DNA of 64,000 nt from Pisaster brevispinus (lineage: Eukaryota; Echinodermata; Asteroidea; Forcipulatida; Asteriidae): contig JAMKCF010000002.1 in assembly GCA_023634235.1 (NCBI GenBank), positions 1,451,001 to 1,515,000 of the forward strand. Reading direction: 5' to 3'. Shown here piece by piece: positions 50,701 through 62,700 of the stretch (positions within the stretch are counted from its first letter, which is position 1; the number at the start of each line of letters is the position of its first letter). A program made the translations under genes and the position numbers. The notes under the pieces were generated by a model. The model worked only from the letters and a program-made list of their open reading frames with translations, did not search any database and had not been told where the DNA came from.

Positions 50701-53700
50701 TCAACAGCTGCAGTGCCTTCTCACCAAGTACATGAAGTAAGTTTTTTAAAATTTATTTTTATCGCCCAACTCACAAGGCCGGATGGCCACTTCAAGGTGA
50801 GGGCTACACTTAACTGGTTTGGGCTGTCAACCCAGATCAACTATCACTAGAGGCACGTTGCCACCTACTCCTGGGGCTGAAACAGGGTTACCCCCTTCAC
50901 AGTCCATAAGGATATAGGCATGGATATTATCCACTAGGAGCCTGGCTGGTAGAGCAGAATGCACTACCTTCCCAACTTTTTACGAAGCAATTATGGTTAA
51001 GTGCCTTGCTCAAGGGCACACGTTTCATGACCGGGATTCGAACCCACACTCTGCTGCTGACAATACCGGTGAACTAGACTGCCACGTAAGTTGTTATGGT
51101 CATTTATTTTTGGAGTATTACCAATCTATTACCCTATCTTTCCAATTCGACAATCCAATCTTACATCCCTCAGGTCAAGTCTCAAATAAACTTACATTAG
51201 AGTATGTCTGACCAGTGAAGCCTTCACTTCCGACTCTACTCCAGTAGACGTTGGGTATAGGAAGGCCCGTGGCTCGACACTGAAACTGGATTCCGTCCCC
51301 TTCGCTGATAGTGGAGCTTGATGACGGGTATATCTGGATCGTTGGGGACTGACGCCCTGCAAATAAAACAAATCAGTAACGTGTGGGAGAAATACAACAC
51401 CTGGGCCCAATTTCATTGAGCTGCTTAAACAGCCATTGCTTAATTGCTTTCTGCTAAGCAAAGAGAAGCTGGATACCAGTCACAGATGGTACATGAGGGA
51501 ATGGTATTTTGGCTGGTAACCTTGTGAGCATAATTTTGTTGTGCTGAGTTACGTTTTCTGCTTAAGCTGAGCAGTGAAAATGGACCCTGTCTGGTAATGC
51601 TGGCAAATGTGCTGCAATGGCACGAATACTATCGATTTGAATCAAGATAAGGTAATAAAAATAAATAATAATAACTAGTTTTTAGCACTTTATCTACAAG
51701 CGTCTCAAAGCACTTATCGTTATTTATTTCCAGACAGGTTTTTGAAGTTTTTGAATTATGAGACCCAGTACTGTAGAACCTTATAAGGTTTTACAAGGTG
51801 CTGGGGCGCATTCAGCAGCCACTGCCAGAAACACCAGGGCAAACCCCTTCTCTCAGCGATAAGTGCATTACCTCAATCCTCCACTATCCCCCTCTCTTAT
51901 CTCACTCCACCCCAACATGGTCGGAATGATTGGAATGCCTGACCCAGTGATAAGCGATTGTTATTTGGGCGTATACAGCCCTCAGTCCTTCTGAATCCTT
52001 CATCTAGTCAAAGGGGAAGGATTTGGGAGGGCAAGGGTCGATGAAGCTCTACTTACGTTCTATTCTGATTTCAACGCTATACTCAAAGTATCCTCTGCTG
52101 TTATCGGCACGGCATGTGTAGAAATCGGCGTCTGATTCAGAAGCGTCACGGATCTGCAGCATGTTGCCTGACACCTGAACCAAAAAGAATCATTCAACTC
52201 AGTTCAACTCCGCATTTATTTCCTTATTGCGAAATGTGCATACAAGTAATTAGAACAAAAGTATTTGAACAAAGATGTATAAAGAAATACTAGAAAAATA
52301 GTTAAATGAGACCCAATGAAGCAGAGGCAAATATTTAGGCATACTCAAAAGACAAAGTCTTGTATAGAAAGGCCTTCATAAAACAAGATACCGAACTTCT
52401 GAATAGAACTTAAGTTATAAGAGAACGTACTGACAGGGACGAAAACAGGACAAACAAACAAAACAAACGGAACAAGAAGGTAAACAATAAAACTAGAAAC
52501 TCATATAGAGAGAAGAAGCTACTCAAGATAAATAGAGATAAGATGTTTTTTGTAAGAGTTCTAAATATAAATTGGCACATGCCCCCCCCCCCAAGGTGCC
52601 CTCCCCCAAGAAAAAAAAACAGTGCTTGCAAAAAAGAAAAGAAAAAAAGAAAGTGAAAAAAAAAACCCAGAAAATGCATGTTTGTTAAATCTAGCCTAAT
52701 GTAGTGAACGATTGGGATTGCTACCGCAGCCACAAAATGCCAAGAGGAGGGTTTTTCCATGTTCTATTTACCCCTTGCACTTTGCGGAACGCACCTCCAC
52801 ACAATGCACATCCCCTATTTCCGCCATTCTGAAAGTCAATTCCTTTGTGTAAATTTTGGACTCCCAAACTGGTGGACAAGATAGGTGTAAGTGCACTGCG
52901 CATTGTGCAAAGGGTGTATATCCATGTTTCGTTTTTTTTTCCCCGGTACTTACGATGTGATTTCCTCGGAGAGCTCCCCCGCGTCGGGACCATGTGACAG
53001 TCGGTGTAGGGGTACCGCTGACAATGCACCGAAGAACCTGAGTTGTCCCGTACCGAATAATGGCACCTTGCGGTTCGATCCGAGCCGTTGGTGCAACTGT
53101 ATTATCTGTCATAAAAACAATGAAATAAGAAGAACTAGTAAAAACAGAACTTGTCCTACATGAAGCCAAACGAAATTTTTTTTAAAGTTCATGACAGGTC
53201 AAACAACAAGCAAGAATTAATTTAAAAACTCTGTCAGTCAAAGTAAAAAATAAAATTGTCTGTCTACCCTCTTATTTTTTAAAGACCTTCAAAGCACTAA
53301 AAAAAAATTTAAAAAAAAATAAAAATTAACCTCTACCGTAATTTTCGGATTATAAACCGCGGTTTATACGTTGATTTTGACATTTTTTTGTACTCCTGCG
53401 GTTTATGCGCCGGGCGGCTTATACGCCGACGTATAAATATTGAAGAGAAAAAACAGCATTTTTTTAAAGAAAGATCGTTTGTAAAATATTCTAAAATAAT
53501 GCTATCCTAATAGATCCTTTCAATTACGTTCAATATTGTCAACTTCAATACATTTTGACTTTAATTACAACGCAACTCGCACTGTGGCAACTACAATGAC
53601 TGACTGATCTGCCGCCCGCCTGTCACTGCACATCGCCACAAAGAGGACCGCAAACACGCACGGCCCCTCTGTGTGTGTACACATACACATGCTGTGATTG

Positions 53701-56700
53701 GCCGTTGATGATTGTCCGTTGATAATTGGCCGTTGATGATTGGCCGTTGATAGTTCCATTCATAAGATCTTGGCTAGACTTCTGACAGCTCGAGTAGATA
53801 GCGCCTGCTGCACATTGTACAACACATAGCCTGAACATCTGACGCCACACTTCGAGGCTCGGGGCCCAGTCTAAGTCTAATCAAACGTGAACAGATTTTG
53901 TCAACAGAGGGCGATGCGATGCAGGGCAAAGTTCAACTATTTCTCGGTGTGCGTTGTCGACCGATCGTTGATTCACAAAGATTTTGTTGCCAACGAAGTT
54001 CAAAACATGGTCAACACAACCGATCATCAAATCACGAATTCTTGAAAACGTGTGTTGATGGAAAAAGTATAATTCAGGACTGATAGTATGAGATAAAAAA
54101 TCACCCAAAACGCAGTTTTGCGAACTTCACTTCCGTGTTTTGAGGTTAGTTTTTTGTAACATTTTGGCCGCGGTTTATACGCCACGCGGTTTATACGCTG
54201 ACACTAAATATTTTTTTCCATATTTTGGAGCATTGCGGTTTATACGCCGGGCGGTTTATAATCCGAAAATTACGGTACAAAATATTTATAACTTCAAAGC
54301 GATCCCACACACACAGCTTCATGCATTGTTTTTCAGTTTTCTATGACACTAAAAGTGAAGAAGAAAATATTCGCCGATCCGTTAAAAAAAGTTGCATGTG
54401 CGTTTTTAGGTTTACATGGCCGTAAGATCAGTGACCTTACCTCGGTTGACTCTTATACCAATCTCTCCGCTCTGGGAACCGATTGCGTTAGTAGCGGTGC
54501 AGATATACACCCCTTGGTCTTCAAATCGGACGTCCGGAATGATCAGGTACCCGTTCTCCTGCCTGGACTGGGAGGGGAGGAGTACACCCCCCTGGCGGGA
54601 CCACGTCACGACTGGTGGGGGATCCCCAGAGGCTGTACAGTACAGGACAGCTCTGGCGCCCTCGGTCATCTCTTGTTGTTCCACAGTGTCTATGTTGACT
54701 TTGGGAAGGCGAGAAGCTGAAAGCGGAATCAGAAGCGAGTGTCGTACAAAATAAATGGTGTTTGAAGCTTTGCATGGTGTGAATAAATAAGAAGTAACTA
54801 TAAATACTAAATAGTAAACTTGCGGGTACAACCATGTATAAAATCTCTTTTGAGGGAGTGTTGGCTCTGAAAAGAGCCGGTGTGGTCTCGGCGTTTCGAA
54901 CAGTATACTCTGCTCATCTTCAGGAGAAACTATTTAGTATTTATAGTTACTTCTGTCGTACAAACTGTTAAAGACAAAAGTAAAATATTTATTCATCGAG
55001 GGAAACAAATGTAATAGTGTCAGCCTTAGAATTCACTGATTATAAAATTTATGTAAATCCTCCAGATACACTGTTGCCAGAAGTAACCATCAATTTTGGC
55101 ATGGCCTTAGTCTACACAGGATTATTTTTTACAATTCGCCGTATTTTTGACCACGTGAGGGCGTATGTGGATAAATTTCACATGATGAAAAACAAGTAAA
55201 CAAACAGGGTTTTTTTCACTTTTTTATCGCTATTTTTTATGTATTTCTTCATGGGTGCAAGAAAACTACAAACAGGCAATTATAATAAAATTATAGTAAA
55301 ACTGCTATTGTGATGCAAGACATTCCCTGATGACAGCGCCCTCATGCGGTCAAAAATTTGGTCAATTAAGGAGAGTCCCTAGCAAAAGACACAAGGGGGG
55401 GAAGGTAAACACATTCAAACTGGGGATCTGTAACGAAAGAGACAATAGAGTTCCCAGTTGGAGAGTGTGTACAAAAACAAGAAGCCATTTTGAGATATGG
55501 TGGACATAGCACTATGACACAATTGGGTTTGGGTAAATTTGTCTGTATACACCAGGCCTGTGAATGGACCCTTAAAAAAAGAGCTGAAACACTATACATG
55601 ATGTAAGATGATCGTGGAACGTCAAGTGAGCGCGCGTCACGCATTTACGCTGGTCGAATTTGGGCACCTCATTGATCCAGTCACTAGGCTTATTTCACAT
55701 TATTAAAGTTGTACATTGTTGTTGCCAAGCATATATTAGGCTTTAAAAAAAAATCGTAAAAAAAATTAAATAAATAAAAATATATATATTTTTTTTTTTT
55801 AATGATTTTTTTTTTTTTTTTTTTACGAAAAAAAAAGCGGAAATAAAAAATCGTCACGGTCAAGGAAAAAGCGGAAATCCGCTTTAAAGCAGAGGTTTCA
55901 CAGGCCTGATTCACCCAAACCAAACATTGCACTTCTATAGTGTCCAACAAGCCTCAAAAGCACTAATGGGAGCTCTTGCCAAACAAAAGAGGGACAATAT
56001 GAGGTCCTCGATTACAGATGTTTACACACTTGTGTGGGTGGGTGGGGGGGATAGGGTAGTGGGAAATTAACATTGGTTTTGAATCTTTATCAATTTGCAA
56101 ACAGTTGCTAATGTCTTGACGTTTCGACCCTAGCAAAGTATTTCTCGAAGGCTAAATCAATTGATCAATTTGTGAAAAGGTCGAGCCATACTGCGAAATG
56201 TCCACTGTACTCACCTCGGACGTACAAAACAACGCGGTAGCTTGCTGATCCCTCTGAGTTGACTGCCTCACAGAAATACTCAGCCTCGTCAGATCTCTCC
56301 ACGTTTTCAATTCGGAACACCCCCTCGACGAAGGAGGCCCGCGGGCTCAGTACCCCGCCGCTGCCACCTCTCCAAGAAAGTTCTGGCGAGGGGTTGCCGT
56401 CAGCGATGCACGAGAACTCGATGCTGTCTCCTTCCTCTGCCTCGATGAAGCGGGGCTCGATGCGCACCGTGGGTGTACGGTAAGAAGCTAAAAAGTGGCA
56501 CAAGATTTGTCAAAGTGTTATTCCCACATTAGTGAACTCGGAAATAACAAGCAATAATAATAATAGTGGACATTTAAAATGCTCCATGTCTGTCATAAAT
56601 GACACTCCTGGTGCTGAATTACCAAATCTGGTGAAGATTGTTAAAAATTATTTTATGAGACAAAGCAAACCATAAAACAACACCTTGAATGGTATACAAG

Positions 56701-59700
56701 GTTAAGGTGACACAGATTGCTGTCAGACCATGCCAGCAACACCCCATAAAGTTAAGGTGACACAGATTGCTGTCAGACCATGCCAGAAACACCCCGTAAA
56801 CTGGGTTGAGGTGGCACAGATTGCTGGCAGACCATGCCAGAAACACCCCGTAAACTGGGTTAAGGTGACACAGATTGCTGTCAGACCATGCCAGCAACAC
56901 CCCATAAAGTTAAGGTGACACAGATTGCTGTCAGACCATGCCAGCAACACCCCATAAAGTTAAGGTGACACAGATTGCTTTCAGACCATGCCAAAAAACA
57001 CCCCGTAAACTGGGTTGAGGTGACACAGATTGCTTTCAGACTATGCCAGAAACACCCCGTAAACTGGGTTGAGGTGGCACAGATTGCTGTCAGACCATGC
57101 CAGCAACACCCCATAAAGTTAAGGTGGCACAGATTGCTGTCAGACCATGCCAGCAACACCCCGTAAACTGGGTTGAGGTGGCACAGATTGCTGTCAGACC
57201 ATGCCAGCAACACCCCGTAAACTGGGGTAAACCCCCTTCTCTTCATGTTAAGTACACTGGGTTCTTTTAAGTGTATTACACAACACACAGCACAACCGGT
57301 TCTCTGTCAAAGACAAGCAATAATGCACTTTTATGAAAACAAAAATTAGATAATCTTTTTTAGAATTTTTTTTATATAAGAAATCGCCCAACAGCACAAG
57401 GCCAGACGGCCACAACAAGGTGAGGGCTACACTTAACTGATTTGGGCTGTCGACCCAAATCAACTGTCACAAGGGGCACGTTGCCACCTACTCTTGGTGC
57501 TGAAACAGGGTTACCCCCTTCACAGTCCGTAAGGATGTATCCATGGGTATCATCCACTAGGAGCCTGGCTGGTAGAGCAGAATGCACTACCTTCACAACT
57601 TTTTAAGTTAATCAACTGAACTGATGAAAATATCAAAACTCAAAAGTGACAACTGCAACTTCGTCTGGGTTTGGTGGTGACAGGTCAGGTTTTAGCAAAA
57701 TGGTAAGAGTTTAAAAAAAAACTAACAGTATTGACTTACATATAACACGGAGTCTGGCATTTGCCTGGTCTGTGTCATGCATGTTTGAGCCAGTACAAAC
57801 GTAAATTCCCTGGTCCTCTTCTGTTGCCAATGGAATAGTGAGCTTGCCCATGATATCTCTTGCATTAGGTGGGAGGGAACCACCTTGTCTGGCCCAAGCT
57901 AGTGTGTATGCAACCTACAAGGGAAGAAAAGAGGTAAAATATAGTAAGATTTGAAACATTGCATGGTGGGAAAGCAAGCATGTGTGGTTTGCAGAGACAC
58001 CCTGTAAATAATTCCAAGAAGAACTGGTGGATAACAAAGAGATGTTAACCCCCGGTTCTTCTCCGAAACACCACAGCTCATAGAGATAATTATCTACATG
58101 GTGTCTCCGCAAACTACAAATGATTAAAATATTTCAGGGCTAAGAACAGGTCCCTGTGGTACCATCTATGTATTTCTTACATTGTTTTAACAAGCAGTAT
58201 GGCTAGTAACAATAAAACACACAGACGATGAACAAAATAACATTCTCAAATTAGGAAAGTAAATCAATTCTTTTTAATAGATTCCAAGATGCTATTATTA
58301 TTTCATTGCAAATATCAAAATAAGATGAAGGCCAAATAGGGAGCCTTGTGGAACACTTCTGAAATGAAAAAACGTGCACTTGCTCTGCAACATTCATTTA
58401 TCAGAAGATAACAAAGACAGAATTATAAAAAGAAAGCAAGAAAGACAGATATCAGTACCATTCATTTATCAGGAAAGAATTAAGTGTAAGATGGAGGAAG
58501 AAAAGGAGAAGAAAGAAAAAGAAAAAGAAAAAGAAAAAGAAAAAAAAGGAGAGAAAGCGAGAAAAAAGAAAGAGAAGTGATCAATTTGAACAAGCTTTCA
58601 AGAGGCTGTAGACCAGCCATTTGAAAAAGATTATATAACATGAGATTCAGGCCCAAAATGGAGCCCTGTGGAACCTCACTATAACAAAGTACATGCGTTT
58701 ATTCAGTCATATTTCTAAAATAAGAACAAGAAAAGTAAGTTCATTCCCTAGAAGTATTCAAGATGCTGTTGACGAATCCTGTTTGGAGTTCCACAGAAAA
58801 GTGATCAGGGCCAATAGCAGAGCCTTGAGGAACCCTGCTGTGTGAATAACATGCATATTGACCCTTTGCACTGACGTCACACGCGGCTATCGTCTGCCCA
58901 CGGTCTGCCACTTTGGCAGTCAAAATGCGTAGTGCGCATGTAAATGCAAGCATGTCGCCTAAAATGCGCACTGCACAGATACAAGGAGAATCTGAATCCC
59001 AAATTGGCACAAGCAGGATTGATCTGGAGATGGCGTTCAAGTGAATTGGGTCAACAGTCATGCCGTGTCCGAATTGGTGACTCCGGCTATGGCTACAGCT
59101 GGACCGCCATGTCAACATGCATTGAAGTATAGGACATCCTTAGCAACACCCGTAGGATTAGTCGTAGCCATAGCTGTAACCACAAATTCGGACATGGCTC
59201 TTTTTTGAATAAAAAGAAAGATAGAGCATTCCTGAAAAGTTTCCAAGATGCCGAGCAGCTGACTAAAAAATCAAGACTTTTAGAGTGAAAGATTTGCTTT
59301 TATTTAGAAAGCAAAGTAAGAAGTGTTTTTGAAGAGAACATCCACGGTCCGACATGCATTGCGAGCATCACCTGTGATGAATTGTTCCCAGAGACTGACA
59401 AGGTGGAGCAGAACTTTCCCGAGCATGAATCTAGCCACTCCCCAAACTGTCGAAGTTTGTGAGTAAAGACGGGCATAATAAAAAAAAACCAATTGTTCTT
59501 ATTTCTTTGTTATCAAGTTAAAAATCAAGCAATAAACCACAAAGGAAACTGACTTATTTTATATAATTTGGGTTGTGAACAAAGAAAAATTGACTGCAGC
59601 GGGACTTGAACCAACGACCTCCGGATTAACAGGGTTGAACAAAGAAAAATGGACTAGAGCAGTGAGACTTGAACCTGCGACCTCTGGATTAATATGCTGG

Positions 59701-62700
59701 CGCTCCACCAACTGAGCCATCTAGCCCTAATGTTGGCAGTCTCCCTATTTTGTCAATATCTTTGTTCGGGGGTGCCAGTCAGAAGCCATTCAACCTGTAA
59801 CTGCCTTATAGCCAGGGATCACACCCAAATTTACGATACAATCTTGGAAGCGGCAGCAGAAGGATCACCTTACGGGGATGTACCTTTTTATTTCAAATAT
59901 CAAGTAATAAACCAAAAGGGAAACTGACTGGGTAAAGTTTATTTCATATTTTGTTTTATTTGTTATACTAGCAAGCGAGTTATTCTTTCTTTTAAAATAG
60001 AAAGGAACACAACATTTTGGTCAGAAGAGTTTATCAGTTATGTCTGCCATTTCTCAATAAAAGAGCCACGTTGAACAAACCTATGAGTTTTTATTCCAAA
60101 AATGCATTTCATTGGGCCTTTAAAGCATTGCATAATAGGAAGGGGAACAAAAACAGAAGAAACCTGGGTAAATAGTTTGGATGATCTTGGTTGGTAAAAA
60201 CACATAGAATACAGTGACAACGCACCAGTGATAATAATCAGGGATTTTCTTACCTGGCTGATTCCGCGACAGACAAACTCAACTGTAGATCCAACTTCTA
60301 CTTCCAGATCAACCGGTTGCTCGACAATCACTCTCATGCTGGGACCTAGAAAAAAAGTCAATAAATGTTATTCATATTTTCAAGATACTTCATTTTATTT
60401 TAATGCCATTAATGTTACATGTCACTTGCATGAGGGGATCAAGATATAGCCAGAAGATCCAACGTTACAACCTCTTTCCCACAGTAGATCTGTAGACAGC
60501 CTCTGTCTTTTCCACAGATATTTTCATGGTAAATGTGCCACCAGTGTAACCGACCTGGTTCCTCCGATTAGAATGTTTGAGCAGAAAACCAGGCTTTCTG
60601 CTTGTTCTCACCCATACACTATTGTTTTGCTGAGATGTAGAACAAAGAGCCATTCCAACAGCTTTGTTCCACATACTGCATCTCTTTGGAACTCCTTGCC
60701 TGGTGCATGTTTCCCTCCATCCTACAATCTAGACTGTTATAAGAGGAATATCAATTCCTACTTTCAGCTCCTCCGAGTTATTTTCATCTGAAATATTTTC
60801 TTCTTGTAGCCCCTTACCAAGAATGGCTTTTAGCCTTGTTTGGTGCAAATTTGCATTTTTTTTCAAAAATGATCAAGAAAGTTATGACTTACCAACAACT
60901 GTAATAGTGACTTGCGACTGACTGGTACCAAATTGGTTTCTGGCCACGAAGATATAGATACCTGCATCACTGGCTTGGAGATTGGTGATCTGATGGAGAA
61001 CAGAGAAAGAATCATTAAGAATCTCTGGAAATTACTGCCACGAAAACAAACATTTGGGTCAAAGAAATTGTATTTATTCTTGAAGCTTTCTTGTGTCATC
61101 GATCAGTTGGGCTGATTTTAAACTGGTAGGGGGACTGAAAGGGTGCTGGTAAGGATGGGTCAATTATCAAGAATTTAGGACCGAGACTAGACCCCTGTGG
61201 TACCTGTAATGTGTTATCGGAAAGTTGAACTGCATTTTGTGGTAGAGGGCGCCCATCAGCACGGATCCAATACCCAGATGTGAAGGAGTTCTGGATAGAC
61301 ACTCTGATGTATATGGTTGAAGACAGTACACCAGACAGCTCAGACGGGGAGATGGTAATAATTGGCTCTCTCTCCTCTGCAGATAATAAAAACAGAAACT
61401 CTGATGAGCACTACAAAATCTTACGAAGAAAAAAGCAGTTACCAGCCAACATAGAAGTGTGGCTGGTACAAATATTTCTGCTGAACACTAGAAAATCCTA
61501 CAAAGAAAAAATAAGTTACCAGCCAACATGCAAGTGTGGCTGGTGCCCTAACATTTTTTGCTTAGCATACAAATTTGAGATGCAAAATTTTTAGCTTGGC
61601 AGACCTATGGAATGGGGATGCTGAGCTAAATTATGCTGACCCCCACAAAAGTTTCGCTCAGCTCTTACAAGTGGTGTTCAAGACTAGTCTGGTTACCACC
61701 CTTCTTGTCAAAACAGGAGTGGTACCATGCTTGCAAACTTGTACGTGAACAAACTAAAGCATGCACAGCACTGGCATGTGGTACATTCACCAAATGTCAT
61801 TGGTTGAAGAAGCCTGCATTGTTCCAAACAAAAATGAAACTTGGACAACGGTTATTGGCAGGTCATAGCTGAGCTGTCAAGAGATCTGGACTCAAGCTGT
61901 GGTGTTTCTGATCAGCAGAGTGTGGGTTCGAGTCCCAGTCTTGGCACTTGTGTCCATGAGCACGGCACTTTAACTGTCATTGCTTCGTCCTTCGGTTGGG
62001 ACGTTAAGCCATTGGTCCTGTACAATGTGTAATGCAGGTAAAACAACCCAGCAGAAGGGGTTTGACCCGGTGTTTCTTGCAGTAGCTGCTGAATGCACCG
62101 CAGCACCTTGTAAACCCTTATAAGGTACTACATAAATCGGTCTCATACTTCAATTATCCCAAATCTGTCTTAAAAAGTTTCTGTTTGATCAAGCGCCTTG
62201 AGTAAGTTCTTGGTAGGTATGTGCGCTATATAAGATTATATAAAAACTGTACAGTTATTTAGTTCAGGAAACAGCAGGCTACAGCTGTCTTCTGATTGGT
62301 CTGTACTTACGTTGTCCCAAAGGACTGCAGCTACCTCCCGAAATCCTTGGATTTCCCTCGAATCCCGGAGCACAACTGATGAAAAAAATATTTTAATAAA
62401 AATAAATAGTGAGAAACTGTGGATAAGGCACCTCCAGACCATTCAAACCCATGATCTGAACATCCAATGATTATCCGTCTTCTCCTTTTTCCACAGATGT
62501 TTCCCGTTTTAGTCTGTCTCAATCACTAACAATTTACTTGTTCTCCTCCTTCCCACCATTGATTTGGTCTTTTGCGTTTCCAACCTCTTGTGGATTTAAA
62601 CCAGCCCCCCTCCACCCCCCTTTGTCTCCTTCATTGTTCCTCCCTTGATTTTTCTGTGTGATTTCTGCCTCTCCCTCATTTTATTTCTTTCCACTTGACT

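Noticed and set aside
56697..57230. CRISPR array
   Set aside because: Eukaryotic intron context; units are tandem without unique spacers.
56619..57288. Antisense frames with repeated CHLN...WHGL peptides (up to 135 codons)
   Set aside because: They are read from the 50/54-bp minisatellite inside an intron; no domain and no splice support.
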